From: Actinophytocola oryzae
GTDB taxonomy: Bacteria > Actinomycetota > Actinomycetes > Mycobacteriales > Pseudonocardiaceae
NCBI RefSeq assembly: GCF_004364325.1
Contig: NZ_SOCP01000001.1
Span: 558,001-622,000 of the forward strand
Direction: 5' to 3'
DNA: 64,000 bases
Position numbers and translations under genes: made by a program. Under the pieces are notes generated by a model. That model ran no database searches and was not told where the DNA came from. It was given only the letters and a program-made list of their open reading frames with translations. Positions 30,377 to 38,295 of this stretch are shown piece after piece; position 1 is the first letter of the stretch; each line of letters starts with the position of its first letter.

Positions 30377-30832
30377 CTAAGTGCGGGTCGGGACCGACGC
30401 TTCTCGATTCCTGACCGGCTTGGTCCGGACCGGTCTGGTCACCTGCTTGGCCACGCACGCGGGCATGCCCTCGGCCTCGCCCGCGGCCTCCCGCCGGTAC
30501 GTGCTCGGCGGCACCCCGACCAGCTCGGTGAACCGCGTGCTGAAGGTCCCGAGCGACGAGCACCCGACCGCGAAGCACACCTCGGTGACGCTCAGGTCGC
30601 CACGCCGCAGCAGTGCCATCGCCCGCTCGATCCGCCGGGTCATCAGGTAGCCGTACGGTGACTCACCGTAGGCGCGGCGGAACTCGCGGCTGAGGTGGCC
30701 GGCTGACATGTGGACGTAGCTCGCGAGCGCCTCGACGTCGAGCGGCTGCGCGTAGTCCCGGTCGATCCGGTCGCGGACACGGCGCAGCCGGGCGAGGTCG
30801 CGCAGGTTCTGCGCCGCCGGTGTGCTGCTCAC
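30377..30832 (-). CDS. AraC family regulator, DNA-binding domain only
   Basis: 151 residues from a GTG. Two helix-turn-helix motifs fill residues 25-115: VEALASYVHMSAGHLSREF and VTEVCFAVGCSSLGTFSTRF. There is no ligand-binding N-terminal domain. The tail is basic and disordered. AraC plus VOC pairs are common in actinomycetes, where the regulator controls the adjacent VOC protein; that is the likely job here. Confidence 0.88.
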   Translation of the reverse strand: MSSTPAAQNLRDLARLRRVRDRIDRDYAQPLDVEALASYVHMSAGHLSREFRRAYGESPYGYLMTRRIERAMALLRRGDLSVTEVCFAVGCSSLGTFSTRFTELVGVPPSTYRREAAGEAEGMPACVAKQVTRPVRTKPVRNREASVPTRT

Positions 30833-30942
30833 CTGCGCGATGATGCCACACGATTGCGTGTTTGCACGGATGCTGCCTCACCCGGTGACCTGCGACGATG
30901 GCCACTCGGAGTCAGCAGGGCCCTCCCGAAGGGGTGATTGAC

Positions 30943-31110
30943 GTGCACGACAGGAGACGGTCCCGGCGCCGTGCCACCTACCGCCTGACCGGCGTCGTGG
31001 TCGGCGTGTTCCTCGGTCTCGCTCCCGCGAGCCTCCCGGCGGCGGCACTGGCCTGCTGCACGATCCCGACACCGCCGCCGTGCCAGACGCACCCGGAGAT
31101 GTGCGCCTGA
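30943..31110 (+). CDS. Tiny secreted cysteine-rich peptide precursor
   Basis: 55 residues from GTG 30943 (GAAGGGG 8 nt upstream; GTG 30934 and ATG 30898 are in-frame alternatives). A basic n-region (RRRSRRRATYR) is followed by a hydrophobic core and a signal-peptidase-like ALA site. That would release an 18-residue peptide, CCTIPTPPPCQTHPEMCA, with four cysteines and five prolines. No modification enzymes lie next to it and no family is recognised. The gene is convergent with the NmrA-like gene, 3 bp away. Confidence 0.5.
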   Translation: MHDRRRSRRRATYRLTGVVVGVFLGLAPASLPAAALACCTIPTPPPCQTHPEMCA

Positions 31111-31113
31111 CCC

Positions 31114-31857
31114 TCACGCCCGCACGCGGGCTGCCCAGTCGCCGAACCGGACCTCGCCGACGAGCGCGCTCGCGTCCGGCACCAGGGTGCGCTCGTCCAG
31201 CTCGGCGCCGAAGTAGCTCGCGTGCGGGTCGGTGACCACCGCACGCGGGTCCCTGGCGAGCACGTCGGCGAAGAACTCGTCCATCCGGAAGCGCTCGGGG
31301 CCCGCCACGTCGATGATCCCGTCCAGCGGCGCGCCGACCGCGATCCGGCCGACCGCCGCCGCCACGTCGTCACCCGCCATGGGCGCGAAGAGCACCGGTG
31401 CGAACCGGACGGTGTCGCCGTCGGTGGCCGAGTCCGCCATGCGCGACAGGAACTCGAAGAACTGCGTCGCCCGCACGACGGAGTAGGGGACCGGCGAGTC
31501 CGCGATCAGCCGCTCCTGCGCGATCTTCGCCCGGAAGTAGCCGCTGTCCAGGAGCCGGTCGGTCCCCACGACCGACAGCGCGACGTGGTGCCCGACCCCG
31601 GCCGCCGCCTCCGCGGCGAGCAGGTTGCGGGTGGAGGTCTCGAAGAACGCGAGCACCTCGGCGTCCGCGAACGACGGTGAGTTCGACACGTCGACCACCA
31701 CGGCCGCTCCGGCCAGCACGTCGGCGAGCCCTTCGCCGGTCAGCGTGTCCACGCCCGTGCTCGGCGCCGCCGCCACCGCCTCGTGGCCCTGCTCGGCGAG
31801 CCCCGACACGAGCTTCGACCCGATCAGGCCGGTACCGCCGACCACCACGATCCTCAT
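31114..31857 (-). CDS. NmrA-like NAD(P)-binding protein (atypical SDR)
   Basis: 247 residues. The Rossmann motif GGTGLIGSKLV starts at residue 8. The SDR catalytic Tyr-x-x-x-Lys is present only as YFRAK, as is common in atypical SDR/NmrA proteins. ATG at 31857 with GGAGG upstream. It follows the DoxX gene (67-bp gap) on the same strand, and both face an ECF41 sigma gene. SDR and DoxX-type genes are frequent ECF41 partners, so it is a probable ECF41 target involved in redox stress. Confidence 0.85.
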   Translation of the reverse strand: MRIVVVGGTGLIGSKLVSGLAEQGHEAVAAAPSTGVDTLTGEGLADVLAGAAVVVDVSNSPSFADAEVLAFFETSTRNLLAAEAAAGVGHHVALSVVGTDRLLDSGYFRAKIAQERLIADSPVPYSVVRATQFFEFLSRMADSATDGDTVRFAPVLFAPMAGDDVAAAVGRIAVGAPLDGIIDVAGPERFRMDEFFADVLARDPRAVVTDPHASYFGAELDERTLVPDASALVGEVRFGDWAARVRA

Positions 31858-31924
31858 GACCAACCTCCAGTAGCCCAGGCGCGTTCGTCACCGAGTCCAA
31901 TCCTGGGGCAGACAGGGGGTGCTG

Positions 31925-32302
31925 TCACACCGCCGAGTAGGGCCCGAACCGGCCCCACACCACCACGGCGGCGAGCGCGAGCAGGGCCACGTTCACCACG
32001 ATCGACCTGGCCTCGCCCCGGCGCAGGTGGACGACGGCCGCGCCGACCATCAGCGCCACCACGCCGACGGCGGCCAGCGGCACCAGCACCGGGGCGATGC
32101 CGACCGCGGCGGGCAGGACCAGGCCGATCCCCGCCAGGATCTCCAGTGCGCCGATGGCCTTGACCGTGCCGGTGCCCACGTCCTCGACGAAGCCGAAACC
32201 GGCCGCGGCGAGCTTCTCCCTCGGTCGGACGACCTTCATCACGCCGCCGGCGAGGAACGCCGCGGCCAGCAGGCCCGCGATGATCCACAGTGCGATGTCC
32301 AT
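31925..32302 (-). CDS. DoxX-like membrane protein
   Basis: 125 residues with four hydrophobic helices: WIIAGLLAAAFLAGGVMKVV, then AIGALEILAGIGLVLPAAVG, VPLAAVGVVALMVGAAVVHL and a last one before WGRFGPYSAV. It matches DoxX/DoxD-like inner membrane proteins linked to thiol or quinone redox reactions. ATG at 32302 chosen over the longer frame because the added N-terminus is polar and crosses the promoter. Probably the first gene of a DoxX-NmrA operon controlled by the divergent ECF41 factor. Confidence 0.82.
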   Translation of the reverse strand: MDIALWIIAGLLAAAFLAGGVMKVVRPREKLAAAGFGFVEDVGTGTVKAIGALEILAGIGLVLPAAVGIAPVLVPLAAVGVVALMVGAAVVHLRRGEARSIVVNVALLALAAVVVWGRFGPYSAV

Positions 32303-32311
32303 GCCGGGTAC

Positions 32312-32365
32312 GACGACGCGGCCGGTCGTAATGTCAGGCCTGACACTTCGGGAGGCTGTCTCGTC
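32312..32365. promoter_or_regulatory. Symmetric divergent ECF41-type promoter
   Basis: The palindrome TGTCAGGCCTGACA (32332-32345) supplies a TGACA element on each strand. Exactly 16 nt downstream on the plus strand is CGTC (32362-32365), and exactly 16 nt downstream on the minus strand is CGTC (complement of 32312-32315). This resembles the ECF41 promoter, a TGTCA-type -35 and CGTC -10. It would drive both the sigma gene and the doxX operon. Confidence 0.7.
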
Positions 32366-32403
32366 GAGTGGGAGTGAGAGGCACACAGGGAGCACCGCAC
32401 GCG

Positions 32404-33318
32404 ATGACCACGCCAGACGACGACCCGGGGGTAGCCGCCGTCATGAGCGAACGGCGGCAGCTGACCAACGTCGCCTACCGGCTGCTCGGCTCGCTCGCCG
32501 ACGCGGAGGACGTCGTCCAGGAGACCTACGCCCGCTGGTACGCGATGACCCCGGCGCAGCAGGACGAGATCGAGTCGCCCGGCGCGTGGCTGACACGGGT
32601 CGCCGGCCGCATCTGCCTCGACCTGCTCGGCTCGGCGCGCAGGCGGCGCGAGAGCTACGTGGGGGAGTGGATCCCCGAGCCGGTGCCTGACCGGACGGAG
32701 TGGTCCAGCGGCGCGACCGCCACCGACCCCGCCGACCGCGTCACCCTCGACGAGTCGGTCAACATGGCCTTCCTGGTCGTGCTCGAGTCGATGACCCCGG
32801 CCGAGCGCGTCGCGTTCGTCCTGCACGACGTCTTCCGCTACCCGTTCGCCGAGGTGGCCGGGATCGTCGGCCGGACGCCTGCGGCGTGCCGCCAGCTCGC
32901 GTCCTCGGCACGGCGCCGCATCGACGCGTCGCGGGGCCTCGCCAAGCCGGTGGCCGGCTACGCCGACATCGTCCGCGGCTTCAAACGGGCGTGGGAGGCC
33001 AAGGACATCGACGCCCTGATCGGCCTGCTCGACCCGAACGCGACGGCGGTGGGCGACGGCGGTGGCGTCGTCACCGCGCTGATCCACCCGGTCGAGGGCG
33101 CGGACGGCATCGCACGCCACTTCATCACCATCGCCGGCCTCGCGCCGGCCATGGTGATGCTGGAACGCACGGTCAACGGCAGGCCCGGCCTCGTCGCACA
33201 GCTGGACGGCGCCACGATGGCGGTGTTCGCGTTCGACATCGCGAACGACCGGATCCAGCACGTCTGGGCGGTGCGCAACCCCGAGAAGCTCCGCCCGTGG
33301 ACCGAAGGAGGCTACTGA
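32404..33318 (+). CDS. ECF41 family sigma factor (SigJ-like)
   Basis: 304 residues. Sigma2 (residues ~15-85, DAEDVVQETYARWY) and sigma4 (~125-180, YPFAEVAGIVGRTPAACRQL) are followed by a fused SnoaL-like C-terminal domain. The three ECF41 marks are present: WIPEP in the linker, DGGG in the C-terminal domain and NPEKL near the end (family: WLPEP, DGGGR, NPDKL). In this group the fused domain regulates activity and no separate anti-sigma is needed. ATG at 32404 chosen to fit the promoter at 32362. The last 7 bp overlap the convergent CheD-like gene. Confidence 0.92.
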   Translation: MTTPDDDPGVAAVMSERRQLTNVAYRLLGSLADAEDVVQETYARWYAMTPAQQDEIESPGAWLTRVAGRICLDLLGSARRRRESYVGEWIPEPVPDRTEWSSGATATDPADRVTLDESVNMAFLVVLESMTPAERVAFVLHDVFRYPFAEVAGIVGRTPAACRQLASSARRRIDASRGLAKPVAGYADIVRGFKRAWEAKDIDALIGLLDPNATAVGDGGGVVTALIHPVEGADGIARHFITIAGLAPAMVMLERTVNGRPGLVAQLDGATMAVFAFDIANDRIQHVWAVRNPEKLRPWTEGGY

Positions 33319-33872
33319 CCCTCCTGGACGACCTGGTAGCTGAACTCGCCGGTCTCGGAGATCATCGCGGCGGACTCGGCCTGTGCCGCGAAGGTGGTGT
33401 TCGCCTGCGTCACGAGGAAGAACGTGGCGGAGACGTCGAGTGAGCTGATCACCTCACGGATCTCGTGCTGGTTCTCCGCCGACTCGGGACGACCGCCGAC
33501 GACGAGGTACCTCTCGTCCGTCAGCGTGCCCGTCCTGCCGGTGACCGCGTTCATCTTGTCCCGGATGTCGTCGTCGAGGACGCCGACCAGGTCCTCGGCC
33601 GCGCCGGGAACGGTGCCGTCCCAGTGGGTGAGCGCGCTGAAGCGGTGGCCGTCGAACGTGCCTGTCTTGCCGACGGCGATGCAGGGCCCCATGCCGTTGG
33701 TCGCGATCGCGGCGTCGCACACGACACCGACGTCACCCTGGTCGACGTTGACGACTCCGCTGTCGGCGGTCAGGTAGGCGTTGATGTCCTGCTGGGTGGG
33801 CGGCTGGTCGCCCCGGCCCTCGTTCTCCTCCTCTTCTTCTTCCTCCTCGTCCGACCCGAGGGTGTCGTTCAT
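33312..33872 (-). CDS. Unknown protein with CheD/CNF-like deamidase features
   Basis: 186 residues. The N-terminus has a run of eight Glu (about residues 9-16). From ~50 the layout resembles CheD: GMGPCIAVG with a candidate nucleophilic Cys, then ALTHWDG with a candidate His, helix AEDLVGVLDDDIRDKM, then RYLVVGGRPES and EIREVISSLDV. CheD and related CNF1-type toxins are cysteine glutamine deamidases. No chemotaxis genes are nearby and no signal peptide is seen. The similarity is by eye only. It overlaps the preceding small gene by 4 bp and forms an operon with it. Confidence 0.5.
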   Translation of the reverse strand: MNDTLGSDEEEEEEEENEGRGDQPPTQQDINAYLTADSGVVNVDQGDVGVVCDAAIATNGMGPCIAVGKTGTFDGHRFSALTHWDGTVPGAAEDLVGVLDDDIRDKMNAVTGRTGTLTDERYLVVGGRPESAENQHEIREVISSLDVSATFFLVTQANTTFAAQAESAAMISETGEFSYQVVQEGQ

Positions 33873-34051
33873 CCGGTCCAGTGTGGCGCCGAGGCTTTCG
33901 AAGAACTGGGAGTCAACACGAGCTGGGTGTCCACCGGGCCCTGCGTCGCGAGCATCGTGCGGGCCTGTTTGCGTGCCCGCTCCTCCAGCGAGTCGTCGTC
34001 GGAGGACGACCCGTCGGTCGACTCGTCCAGGCCGGCGTTCGACCGTTTCAT
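33869..34051 (-). CDS. Small acidic hypothetical protein in the CheD-like operon
   Basis: 60 residues, coupled by ATGA overlaps to both neighbours. Acidic and Ser-rich N-terminus (GLDESTDGSSSDDDSLEE), then a short helix ERARKQARTMLATQG. No known family. The tail after QLVLTP reads poorly, so the frame may be slightly altered. Its place between two coupled genes supports a real, if unknown, role. Confidence 0.45.
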   Translation of the reverse strand: MKRSNAGLDESTDGSSSDDDSLEERARKQARTMLATQGPVDTQLVLTPSSSKASAPHWTG

Positions 34052-34325
34052 CGCGCTGTCTCCTCGGTGCTCGTCCTGGCCAGGTGCGCGGCGGTCACCT
34101 CGGCGAGGATCTCGCGCAGCCGCTGCTCACCCAGGGCCGCCGGCTCCGGTGAGTCCTTGAGCATCGCGTCGACGGCCGGTGCCATGACGTCGTCGGGCAG
34201 TGCCCGCAGCGCCTCGGCGGTCGCAGGCGCGGTCGTCGCCACCGCCACGCCGTACTGGGCGAACACCGCGTGCTTGTCGCCGCTCTCCGCGAGCGGCAGG
34301 AATCCCTCCGCGCTGCCGCCGACTC
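34048..34325 (-). pseudogene. 5'-truncated first gene of the CheD-like operon
   Basis: Good coding sequence runs from about 34325 to the stop at 34048 (FLPLAESGDKHAVFAQYG, then PDDVMAPAVDAMLKDSPEP, LREILAEVTAAHLA), but the frame meets a stop before any good upstream start. The only start inside is GTG 34266, which would cut off coding-like residues. The remaining part is helical and unlike any family I recognise. The likely reading is a gene whose N-terminus was removed by a rearrangement at ~34,320, although a 72-residue product from 34266 could still be made. Confidence 0.5.
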
Positions 34326-34481
34326 CTCGAGGATGTCGGGCTGCTGACGAGCTGGTTCACCGCGTTGTGCGAGCTGTACGACGCACACGGCACGGACGGG
34401 TGGCCCGCCCTCCAGGAGCACCTGCGGTCACGGACCGCCCGCGAGGGGATCCCCGACGACGCGGTCGACACGTGTGCGTAG
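34320..34481 (+). pseudogene. 3' fragment of an unidentified gene
   Basis: About 53 codons of strongly coding-like sequence (GC3 above 90 percent) end at TAG 34479. It reads LLEDVGLLTSWFTALCELYD, with a later segment DGWPALQEHLRSR and the end DDAVDTCA. Upstream of 34320 the frame loses coding character and no start with a ribosome binding site is seen. It meets the truncated minus-strand gene head to head, which points to a breakpoint there. Family unknown. Confidence 0.45.
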
Positions 34482-35108
34482 TACCGCCGCGGCCAGCACA
34501 GCAGAGGCGGTCGTGGCCGGACAACGCCCGAAGGGCCAGTCCGAAGGGCAGCGGATCGCACCCGCCCGCCCTCCGTCCACACAGGACGGGCGCCACCTCG
34601 GGCGCCACGGGTGTCGGGTAAGCGCGCCTACCGGACGCGGCGCGAACAACGCGCGACGAGTCGACTACGAATCCGGCTGTGTGTGCGAAGTTCTCACGAC
34701 GCTATTACACAGTCTGCCAATAACGTGCATCGGCGCCGGGTGTCGATCGTGGACACGTGCCGAGAACCTCCTGTCACAGGCTAAAGTTGCCATCTGCACG
34801 CGATGTTATCGCTACCATCGCGCCGGGGTCCGATCTGGACAATTTTCGAATCTCCTTTGCCCTGTCTGACTTTTAGCGGATACCCCTGAACGGCCGCTTG
34901 ACTTGGATTGTGTGGGACGGGTTGACTGCGCCCCGCCTGGGAATTGCGGGGAGAGGAGACGGTGCGCGATGGAGCACGGCGGGCGGGAGGTGCTCGGCTA
35001 TGCCTTGTCCGGCCCGGTGATGCCGGCGCCACCGGGTGAGCGGGATCGGGTGCGCATGTGGTGCGCGGGTCCCTGTCCGGTGGAGAGCGGACCGGAGGGT
35101 TGACTCCC
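34482..35108. other. Noncoding region upstream of the conservon
   Basis: 627 bp without a credible gene. 34680-34910 is less GC-rich and probably holds the cvn promoter. An inverted repeat CGCGATG (34799-34805) and CATCGCG (34816-34822) with a 10-nt spacer could be an operator. I could not assign a -35/-10 pair with confidence. Confidence 0.5.
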
Positions 35109-37499
35109 GTGAGCAAGTTCCAGCTCAGTGTTCGAGCACGCATCCTGTCCATCGCACTGATCCCGACGATCATCCTCGTCGCGGTCGGCCTCGGCGCCTC
35201 CACCTACCTCGCCGTGAGCGCGTTCCACCTGCGCGACCAGGTCACGCAGTTCAAGGCCGGGAACGCCCCGGCAACGGAGTTCATCCAGGCCGTGCAGCAG
35301 GAACGCCAGGCGAGCATGCTGGCGTTCTCCGGCGCGCCGAACGCCGCGGACGCGGTGCGCGACGCCCGCGCCCGGGTCGACAGGGCGATCCGGTCCCCCG
35401 AGATGACGCGGGCGCAGGGCACGGTCGAGGAGGTCTCCCCGGACACCGAGGGCGAGTCCACGCAGACCGACGCGGTCGTCAAGGCGCTGACACAGGTGCG
35501 CCAGGGCATGGACGCCGGAGTGGCGCCGCCCGACCAGGTCCTGAAGTTCTTCGACGGGTTCCTCGACCAGGTCCTCGTCGGGACCCGTGCGGGGACCAAG
35601 GCCCTGCCGGACGGCGACTCGGTGGTCGCGGCCAACGTCGGGGTCGAGATGATGGCCGCGATCGAGGCGCTGGGCCGTGGCAACGCGCTCGCCCTCTCGG
35701 TGGGCGGCAGGCTGAACGCCCAGCAGCTGCATGACTACGCCGAGCAGATGGGGTCGTTCCACGATCGCTTCACCACGCTCGCGCCCGCGCTGAACGCCGC
35801 GGACAAGCAGCGGCTGACCGCGATCCAGTCGAGCGCCGGGTGGCAGACGCTCACGTCGGTGGAGAACGCGCTCGTCTCGCACGGCGCCCAGGGCCCCGAC
35901 GACGACTTCGCCCTGCCGGTGAGCATCGACGAATGGCAGTCGGCCCTCACCACGGTCGGCACCGGACTGTTCGACCTGTACCGGGACCTGTACGGGGCGG
36001 TCATCGACAGCGCGATCGACAAAGCCCAGCAGACCGCGACGTGGTGGCTGGTCGCAGCCGGCGCGCTGGTGATCGGTGTGCTGATCATCGGACTGATCAC
36101 CCTGCGGATCTCGGGACAGCTCATCAGGCGGCTCAAGCGGCTGCGTGCCGAGGCGCTGTCGGTGGCCGACCAGCACCTGCCACGCATCATGAACCAGCTC
36201 CGCAACGGCGAGGACGTCGACGTCACCACCGAGATGGTGCCGCTGGACTTCGGCGCCGACGAGATCGGCGACGTGGCGGACGCGTTCAACAGGGCAGAGT
36301 CCGCCGCCGTGTCGGCGGCCGTCGAGGAGGCACGCACCCGAGGCGGGGTCAACGCGCTGTTCCTGAACATCGCGCACCGCAGCCAGATCGTCGTGCACCG
36401 CCAGCTCGAGGTCCTCGACAAGGCCGAGCACAGCGAGGAGGACCCGAACCGGCTCTCGGTGCTGTTCGAGCTGGACCACCTGTCCACCCGTGCACGGCGC
36501 AACGCGGAGAACCTGATCATCCTCGGCGGCGAGCAGCCGGGTCGCCAGTGGCGCGTCCCGGTGCCACTCGTCGACCTGGTGCGCAGCGCGGTGTCGGAGA
36601 CCGAGGACTACTCCCGCGTCCACACCGGACACATGGCCGGGGTCGCGGTCGTCGGCAGCGTGGTCGCCGACCTCATCCACCTCATCGCGGAGCTGGTCGA
36701 GAACGCCACGGCGTACTCGCCGCCGGAGTCCCGGGTGGACATCACGAGCAACGTGGTCGGCAGGGGCGCGGTCGTCGAGGTCGTCGACCAGGGCCTCGGC
36801 ATGTCCAGCGAGCAGATCGCCATGGCCAACCGGACTCTGCAGGATCCGTCCTCGGCCAGCCTGGCCAACCTGTCGAGCGACTCGCGCATGGGTCTGCTCG
36901 TGGTCAGCCGGATCGCCGCGCGCAACGACGTGACCGTCAAGCTGGCCGAGTCGGACTACGGCGGCATCCGCGCGATCGTCATCATCCCCATCGCGCTGAT
37001 CGCGAACGAGGAGGAGCCCGTCGCGGTCGGCGCGACGACCGGCACCAGCCCCGTGGTCGAGTCGGCCATGGCGGAGGCGTACGCGCCGGTCAACGGCAAC
37101 GGGAGCCACCGGTTCCCCTCGGTGCCGTGGCCCACCATGGATCCCCCCGCCGCGGAACCGCCGCCGACGCCGTCGCCACGCCGTCCCGAGCCGCGGCACA
37201 CGCGCCTGGAGCTGACCGGACCGCAACCCGTCGTCTCCGCCAGTGCGGACGAACCGGTCCAGCCCACCGCAGGCAGGCCGACACTGCCGAGGCGGCGACG
37301 GCAGGAGAACCTCGCGCCACAGCTGACGAACACCCAACAGACGGTGCGGCCCCAACCCAAACCGGGCGGTCGGCACGAGCGGTCGGCCGAACGTGCCAGG
37401 GACCTGTTCGCCGAGATCGAGTCCGGGACCCGCCTGGCCCGGTATGCCCGCCCGGAGCCGGGCACGAACCACGACGAAGGACGAGAAGGTTTACGGTGA
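35109..37499 (+). CDS. cvnA: Conservon sensor histidine kinase-like protein CvnA
   Basis: 796 residues. TM1 (~10-38), an extracellular nitrate/nitrite-sensing-type (NIT) helical domain (~45-300), TM2 (TWWLVAAGALVIGVLIIGLI), then a HAMP-like segment. A kinase-like core follows with an N box ELVENATAYSPP and G1 box DQGLGMS. The C-terminal ~130 residues are disordered and Pro-rich. It lacks an ordinary phospho-acceptor histidine box, as in CvnA proteins. GTG at 35109 after GGAGGG. It heads the cvnABCD operon, a membrane-associated GTPase switch of actinomycetes. Confidence 0.92.
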   Translation: MSKFQLSVRARILSIALIPTIILVAVGLGASTYLAVSAFHLRDQVTQFKAGNAPATEFIQAVQQERQASMLAFSGAPNAADAVRDARARVDRAIRSPEMTRAQGTVEEVSPDTEGESTQTDAVVKALTQVRQGMDAGVAPPDQVLKFFDGFLDQVLVGTRAGTKALPDGDSVVAANVGVEMMAAIEALGRGNALALSVGGRLNAQQLHDYAEQMGSFHDRFTTLAPALNAADKQRLTAIQSSAGWQTLTSVENALVSHGAQGPDDDFALPVSIDEWQSALTTVGTGLFDLYRDLYGAVIDSAIDKAQQTATWWLVAAGALVIGVLIIGLITLRISGQLIRRLKRLRAEALSVADQHLPRIMNQLRNGEDVDVTTEMVPLDFGADEIGDVADAFNRAESAAVSAAVEEARTRGGVNALFLNIAHRSQIVVHRQLEVLDKAEHSEEDPNRLSVLFELDHLSTRARRNAENLIILGGEQPGRQWRVPVPLVDLVRSAVSETEDYSRVHTGHMAGVAVVGSVVADLIHLIAELVENATAYSPPESRVDITSNVVGRGAVVEVVDQGLGMSSEQIAMANRTLQDPSSASLANLSSDSRMGLLVVSRIAARNDVTVKLAESDYGGIRAIVIIPIALIANEEEPVAVGATTGTSPVVESAMAEAYAPVNGNGSHRFPSVPWPTMDPPAAEPPPTPSPRRPEPRHTRLELTGPQPVVSASADEPVQPTAGRPTLPRRRRQENLAPQLTNTQQTVRPQPKPGGRHERSAERARDLFAEIESGTRLARYARPEPGTNHDEGREGLR

Positions 37500-37921
37500 C
37501 ATCCAACTCCTCACGGCTGGACTGGCTGCTCGACGATCTGGTGCGTCGCCTGGCCAAGGTGCGGTACGCGGTCGTGCTGTCCACTGACGGGTTGCTGCTC
37601 GGCCGCTCCTCGTCGATCACGGTGGACGACGCGGAGCACTTCAGCGCGATGTCATCGGCGTTGCAGAGCCTCGCCCGCAGCGCGGGGCTGCGCTTCAACG
37701 GCGGGGACATGCTGCAGACGGTCGTCGAGCTCGAACGTGCCGTGCTGTTCGTGACCACCGCCGGGGACAACGCGTGCCTCGCGTTGCTCAGCGACGAGGG
37801 CGCGAGCATGGGCACGGTCGCCTACGAGATGAACCAGACCGTGAACCGGCTCGGTGACCTGCTGAGCACGCACAAGCGGCGCAGCTTGTTCGAGCCGCAG
37901 GTGGACCCGCTGTCGTCATGA
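37496..37921 (+). CDS. cvnB: Roadblock/LC7 domain protein CvnB
   Basis: 141 residues of one Roadblock/LC7 fold (LDWLLDDLVRRLAKVRYAVV, GLLLGRSSSI, VVELERAVLFVTTAGD). Such proteins act as GTPase-activating or scaffold partners of small GTPases. The GTG start overlaps the cvnA stop by 4 bp, and the stop overlaps cvnC by 4 bp, so the set is translationally coupled. Confidence 0.93.
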   Translation: MTSNSSRLDWLLDDLVRRLAKVRYAVVLSTDGLLLGRSSSITVDDAEHFSAMSSALQSLARSAGLRFNGGDMLQTVVELERAVLFVTTAGDNACLALLSDEGASMGTVAYEMNQTVNRLGDLLSTHKRRSLFEPQVDPLSS

Positions 37922-38295
37922 CGAAGCCGCGGGAGCAATGGTTCGACGACGCGGCAGGCCCGCTGATCCGTCCGTACGCGGTGACCCGCGGCCGGACCAA
38001 CAGCAACTGGCGGGACCTCGACATGATCACCCTGGTGGTGGCCGCGCGCTGGGACGCGAGCGTCGAGCGGATGGGGCACGAGTACGCCGACGTCGTACGC
38101 CTGTGCGGCCATCCGCTGTCGGTCGCCGAGGTGTCCGCCGGTCTCTCGCTGCCCCTCGCGGTCACGAAGATCCTGGTCGGCGACCTCATCGAGGCCGGAT
38201 ACCTGATCTTCCGCGCACCGCTGACCCGCGGCGAGAGCCAGAACCACGACCTGAACCTCCTACAGAAGGTGCTGGATGGTGTCCGGAAACTCTGA
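37918..38295 (+). CDS. cvnC: DUF742 protein CvnC
   Basis: 125 residues of the DUF742 family: RPYAVTRGRT near the start, and a winged-helix-like part HPLSVAEVSAGLSLPLAVTK followed by VGDLIEAGYL. It is a standard conservon component, thought to link the sensor and the GTPase. The ATG overlaps cvnB and the 3' end overlaps cvnD by 20 bp. Confidence 0.93.
   Translation: MTKPREQWFDDAAGPLIRPYAVTRGRTNSNWRDLDMITLVVAARWDASVERMGHEYADVVRLCGHPLSVAEVSAGLSLPLAVTKILVGDLIEAGYLIFRAPLTRGESQNHDLNLLQKVLDGVRKL

Noticed and set aside
34474..34869. Plus-strand open frame upstream of the conservon
   Set aside because: Mixed third-position composition, no ribosome binding site and no family resemblance; it lies in the presumed promoter region.
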